From Gordius sp. MW1 (taxonomy: Eukaryota; Nematomorpha; Gordioida; Gordea; Gordiidae): a DNA stretch of 64,000 bases. This document shows, piece by piece, positions 59,445 to 64,000 of the stretch (positions are counted from its first letter, which is position 1; each line of letters opens with the position of its first letter). The stretch lies in contig OZ038527.1 of assembly GCA_964036665.1 (NCBI GenBank), forward strand, positions 8,525,835-8,589,834. Reading direction: 5' to 3'. The notes below the pieces were generated by a model that had not been told where the DNA came from, ran no database searches, and saw only the letters and a list, made by a program, of their open reading frames with translations. A program made the position numbers and the translations under genes.

Positions 59445-59904
59445 CATAGACTACATAGACTGCCCATGTTATATGTTCCATATGGCAAATTGTGTGTGAA
59501 ATTTGCCTCCATTTTGAATAACACTACCGTCCTATATCACATAATGGCGTTTTGCGCTGTACCGTTTTGTTCGAACAGGAGAGGTAAAGAAAAAATTTTT
59601 TGATACCATAAATAAGTAAGATCTTACAAAATATATGATATTTTTAAAAATTTATTATTGACACATTTCATAAAAATTAAAAATGTAAAAACTGTAATGA
59701 TGTTAAAATTTTTTAAAAATATAATATATTTTGTAATATCTTACTTATTTATGGAATCAAAACCATTTTTCTTTACCTCTCCTGTTCGAACAAAACGGCA
59801 CAGCGCTAAACGCCATTATGTGGTATAGGACGGTAGTGTTATTCAAAATGGCGGAAAAAAACACACACATTTTATACCGTGATGAGCAGTCTATGTAGTC
59901 TATG
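59445..59904. mobile_element. Foldback P-like (THAP) MITE with a THAP first exon in both arms
   Basis: Tips catagactacatagactgc on both sides (inverted); the duplication agtaaaaa is exact at 59437-59444 and 59905-59912. The arms are about 205 bp and nearly alike. In the left arm, ATG at 59544 opens MAFCAVPFCSNRR, the start of a THAP zinc finger, ending at a donor GAG|GTAAAG (59583). The right arm has the inverse (59816-59777), with the first Cys changed to Ser. The 8-bp duplication fits P/THAP transposons. The rest of the transposase is absent. Confidence 0.85.
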
Positions 59905-60010
59905 AGTAAAAAAAGACTTGATAAACGTCAAAACTCATTATTTCGTGCTTTTAACCAATAGCAATTCGTATAAGACGTTCGCTATTTTACAATCTTCGTC
60001 ATTTCTGTAC

Positions 60011-60135
60011 GCTATAACCGGTTCAATTTTTTAACTTCATTTCCCGCCCGAAACATTAGAGCTGCCTGAACTGCCTGGGCCGAAATATTTAATTTGCCCG
60101 TTAGGCCCAAAATTATGCGTTCTCAAATCCTTTCG
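60011..60135. repeat. Fragment of the GCCCG-motif family
   Basis: ggttcaattttttaacttcattt, cgcccgaaacattagagctgcc and gccgaaatatttaatttgcccg match 51561-51700 in order. Confidence 0.65.
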
Positions 60136-60194
60136 ACCACTATTAAAAAATTAGCATTAAATTAATGGCATATTGAATAAAACAATAACAAATA

Positions 60195-60522
60195 CAGTCA
60201 AAACCGTTTAATAAAGCCCTGGGCCTGAAAAAAATTCGCGATTAACCGATATTTCGCGATTAAACGATGGAAATAAAAGTATATGTACATTATACTTTTA
60301 TTTCATTTCTTACGCTTCGCAATAAAACGATATTTTATATAATTATCTTGTTGATTCAAAGACTCGAAAATGTTTGTGAATATCCGATATTGTACTATTA
60401 AGCGATTTGTCAATAAACGATGGGTTTGTTAATATTATCGTTTAAAAAAACAAAATGGGGGTTAACTTCCCGATTAAAAGATTTTCGCGATAATCCGATT
60501 TGCGATTAAGAAGTTTCGACTG
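60195..60522. mobile_element. pogo/Tigger-like MITE
   Basis: Tips cagtcaaaaccgtttaat and, inverted, cagtcgaaacttcttaatcg, flanked by TA on both sides. Inside are many gcgattaa/cgattaaacgat motifs. TA duplication plus CAGT.GAAAC tips match the Tc1/mariner pogo branch. It is 328 bp and non-coding. Confidence 0.8.
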
Positions 60523-60524
60523 TA

Positions 60525-61268
60525 TAGCAATATTTTATTATCCCGAAAAAATCTTATTTCCTATATTATTTAAAAATTTAATGATTTTTCCAGTGTTTAT
60601 AAATTAAATGTAGCATTTAATTATAAAAAGGTAAAGATGGCTATTAAAATCTATAAATAATGCACTTTATCTTGATTGTGTTTTAAAAATAATCCCATTT
60701 CCCATATTTCACATAACACTTAAGTTCCCTACATAAAATTTTTACCTCAAAGCGATTTTAACTTTGTAATAAGGATTTTTTTAAATATTTTTGCTAAGAT
60801 TATACGAGATTACTATAAAAAATTAAATTAAAACAAATAAAAAAGTAGCATTAATCACTTACATAAGCTTAGGTATGGACCTCTGCCCAGTGTAATTTAC
60901 AGGTTACACCAAACTTTTGACCAACATTAATCCCATTTTAATTAACCAAAAACTATTAAATTTTATAACAAAATTATTGTGAAAGTGTCAAGATTTTAAT
61001 GATATAAATTAAAATAAGATTACTTAAGGTTGAGTCTCCATTCTTAGTAAATATATGAGAAGCAAAGTCCAAAATTAGAGATACCGTATTTTTTATGAAA
61101 GAAGGAAGAGAAAAGGGATTAAAACATATCAGCTGATTTGCCTAATTGTGCTCTTTCATATTTAATCTGAAAATTAATATTTTATACAATTGTGTTCAAA
61201 GTGGTGTCACTTACAGTTTAAGGCCGCATCGCCCAAAGCAAACCCAAAGCAAAAAAATATATAAAAGG
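60525..61268. other. AT-rich DNA, no gene seen
   Basis: Nothing supportable. Confidence 0.4.
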
Positions 61269-61712
61269 TAGTGATGCGGAAAAACCTAGAAAAATCTCGG
61301 TCTCGTCTAGAAAAACCGAGACGAGATGAGAATTTTAAAAATGGAGTCGAGATCGAGATGAGAATTCTGATGTCGAGACGAGACGAGATTTTTTCGGCGA
61401 GATCTCGACTTTTTATTGATCGTTAGATTTTAGTAAATTATTGTGTTTTAATTTGCATGATTTACATTTAAGGTGTTAAGTGTAAATCAATATGTATGGA
61501 ATATATTTGATTTTAAAAGAATTCCAAAGTGTAGTAAATATTATATATTTTTGCAAATAATGTGAAATTTGGCAATGATGTACCTAAGTATGGTTGACCC
61601 TTAGGGTATGTAAATAATTTTACAATATATTTATTACATATTAGTATCCGTAGCATTATTAAATATTACAAAATTTTAGGCTTAGAATGAGTTCTGTTGG
61701 AATAGTAAATAT
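61269..61712. mobile_element. GTCTCG-array hAT-like MITE, copy 4
   Basis: Starts tagtgatgcggaaaaacc, then gtctcg/cgagac arrays to about 61395, then the body matching 54447-54740 inverted, ending ggaatagtaaata. The TAGTGATG tip resembles hAT ends (inference). Confidence 0.8.
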
Positions 61713-63599
61713 TCTAAAGCTTATTTGAATTTCGCAGTTACTCCTGCATGATGCGGTAATTATAAATTGATTGTCAATAATTTTGAATAATGTAATAACC
61801 AAAGTTTCAAAGAATTAATTAAACAGAATTACGTTTAATTAAGATCGTTATTAAATTTATTATTATAAAGACAATGTTTGTTTCTTACCTTACAATTACT
61901 TTACTCATAATTTATCCTTTATTTATAATAGAATCGTCCCCATAGAAGTTATAAATCGCGCGATAAGCGAACGAAGATTAATTAATTACTAAGAATGCGA
62001 ACAAAGAAAGTTCGATCTACATATGTTTTTGCACAAAAGAAAAACTAACTAATCAAAACACGCTTCTGGGTTTACGTGATGTATTACTACGCGTCGACAA
62101 ATAAATCGTGTTAAAATCTCACTATAATATAACGCGTAGATAGCAATGGGGGGAGAGGGACTACGCGTATGCAAGCGCGATGTGTATACATTAAAATGCG
62201 TATACCTTAAGATGCGTATACAGACGCTAATAAATAAGAGAGAGATGATGGGGGGGGGGCTGTGTGTGCGTGTGAGAGTTCACAGAACCAATGCCCCGTG
62301 CTCTCCTTCACAGCGCAGCTGGTTTTGGTGCGTAATTAATCGTGAAGATAAGGGTGGAGGGAAGGCAATACTCGTGTAGTAAGACTACAACAAATAATTA
62401 AACAAGTTAAGCTAAATTGGCTCGATATTTTTGAGCACCCGCCTAACGATTTCAAGAGTACCATAGAATATATAATGACACCGTAATAAATTAAATCTTA
62501 AATCATGAGTTTTCTAGAGGTTTTTAGGCTTCAATTATTACTACACCTTCCAAATTTTTGAACCTTAATAAGATATAATGTGAATATATAGTTTTTTCAT
62601 ATGCATTTTCACATTATAAATTGATTTGGCAGGTGCATTCAAATTCACTCTAATTTCTATAGTTGTGCAATATAAAATACAAACACGAACCTATACTGTA
62701 TTCGATAAATAACTATTTAATGGCAAAGTTAGTTAGAATTGGAAGGTAATTATTTGGAATATAACTTGATTGTAATGATTTTTGTCATAAATCTAAATAC
62801 GTGCACTTTAATTTAAAGTTTAAAACCTAATGTTCTTGATCCTTGTGGTGTTCCCACCTTCCTCTTATTTATAATTTTACTTAACGTTTTTTTAATTACC
62901 CTTTTACTCAGAAGTTTAAACATTTTGATTGCTAAAAATGTACTTAGTCATAAGCCTTAGCTAGAAAACGTTTACTCTGGAAATTTGCCACGTAATCGTG
63001 ATGATATAAAAATTGATAGTTAAGCGCGCACATAAAAGACTAGCTTATTTTGTTTTTGTTTGTTTGTTCCCCCCCCCCTCACATACACACACACACATAC
63101 TCGTAAATTCTGATGATTCAGGTTAATATCTTTTCGCTTATTACAAAACATATTTATGATTTGAAAAAATGTAACGTTAATAAAACAAGAAAATTAATAA
63201 CTTCGTGGCGAATGTATAAATAAATAAATAAATTAGTTTATGGGTACAGTTTGATAAAACAGAATTTACTTCAATATATCCTTTAATCCATATTATGGAG
63301 GATATATTATTGGTGTCAAAATCGTGGATATGATACACGACCGCAGTCGAGGAAATCCCAATATCCTGATTCCGAGTGTAACCAAATAAAAAAATACTGA
63401 TCCATTGTTACGCTGGTCATTATTCAAAAAACAGATCCTTCCTCTAATTAACAAGGGGGACGAAAGAAGGAAAAATTTCAATATTCCGAAACAGATGGTA
63501 ATAATTCAATAAATATGCATCCATGCTAGAAAAAACAGTTCGGCAAGTTCATTAAACAAAAAAATAAAAATGTAACCCACCTGAATTATTTACATACTA
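61713..63599. other. No gene seen
   Basis: 62090-62380 is less AT-rich with acgcgta/gcgtata motifs and a G run but no convincing exon. A C run and a (CA)n microsatellite lie at 63069-63100. A short minus-strand frame at 63481-63293 has no recognised motif. Confidence 0.4.
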
Positions 63600-64000
63600 T
63601 GTAATGACCGGCGGAAGGCGGTTAGCGATGTAAGTAAAAAGATTTTACCAAGAAAAACTCGAATTAACTTTATCAACGCAAATAACTAACTACAGACGTA
63701 ATGATTTATACGAATAATTATTTACAACAATAAAAGAGGGATTTACAATTAAAATGTTTTTGAAGGGAATATTACAATAAAAGGGGGAAAACGTAGTGGT
63801 TGGAGATAATTACAAAGGTTTAGGAGAAGTACAAGGTTTTTGGGAAAATTACAAGAATTAATTTACAAGGACTAATTTACAAGGACTGAAATATTGTAGT
63901 GAGATTTCGCTTTTATAGCTGTTGAATCTTCCCAGGGTGGTGGGCTGAACGAGCGATGTACGGGAAATCTTCAGACGGGGCAAAATGAATACCAGATGTG
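63600..64000. other. Unresolved sequence at the window edge, possibly LTR-like
   Basis: Starts tgtaatgaccggcggaagg, unlike the AT-rich surroundings. Contains repeats of aatttacaaggact and ends in GC-richer text. A TG start and a change of composition suggest a retroelement LTR, but the partner lies outside the window. Confidence 0.3.

Noticed and set aside
62146-62379. 77-codon plus-strand frame in GC-richer DNA
   Set aside because: Low-complexity, with no domain and no splice-consistent neighbours.

Overview
The window is animal nuclear DNA, strongly AT-rich, with spliced genes (GT-AG and one GC-AG intron) and a very high load of transposable elements (TEs). The Ty3/gypsy-type gag, Helitron helicase, THAP/P-type, hAT, MULE and LINE fragments are typical of invertebrates, and an arthropod is my best guess. 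No sequence here fixes the species. There is no bacterial-style operon, CRISPR array or rRNA, and no complete tRNA that I can see.

Only two host-like genes can be supported. (1) On the minus strand, 1348-3299, four exons join in phase into a 176-residue protein with a signal peptide, an RKKR site and other basic sites; it looks like a prohormone or small secreted protein and I do not recognise its family. (2) On the plus strand, 18635-22179, six exons join in phase into a 343-residue tartrate-resistant acid phosphatase (purple acid phosphatase, ACP5 type) with a signal peptide and all seven metal ligands. Its second intron starts with GC rather than GT and carries a decayed transposon.

Everything else that can be identified is mobile or repetitive DNA. 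From 4.6 to 17.3 kb there are short hAT-type elements, several with perfect 8-bp target duplications, an internally deleted hAT whose ends are arrays of GGAACTAGTTCC (6506-7322), and a foldback element whose arms are GCTATAGC minisatellites (15405-17336). From 24.7 to 31 kb there are a broken Ty3/gypsy gag-protease and a broken Helitron helicase split by a hAT-type element. From 33 to 44 kb there are a non-coding element with long terminal repeats, LINE-tail-like repeats, a satellite-bearing element, a Ty3/Ginger-type integrase fragment and a tandem duplication. From 45.1 to 57.8 kb there is one 12.7-kb nest: a CAGTGGCG hAT with an 8-bp duplication (cttataaa) holds another hAT, a second inverted copy of itself (which holds a LINE and a small element), and a 6.2-kb insertion containing a MULE with a SWIM zinc finger. 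From 58.2 to 61.7 kb there are an inverted G/C minisatellite, a foldback element with a THAP first exon mirrored in both arms, a pogo-like MITE and a GTCTCG-array element.

The recurring theme is that several unrelated-looking hAT-type families carry expanded arrays of one short motif at both ends. I could not run alignments or searches. Boundaries come from reading direct and inverted repeats by eye, and gene calls rest on motif recognition and splice-phase agreement.
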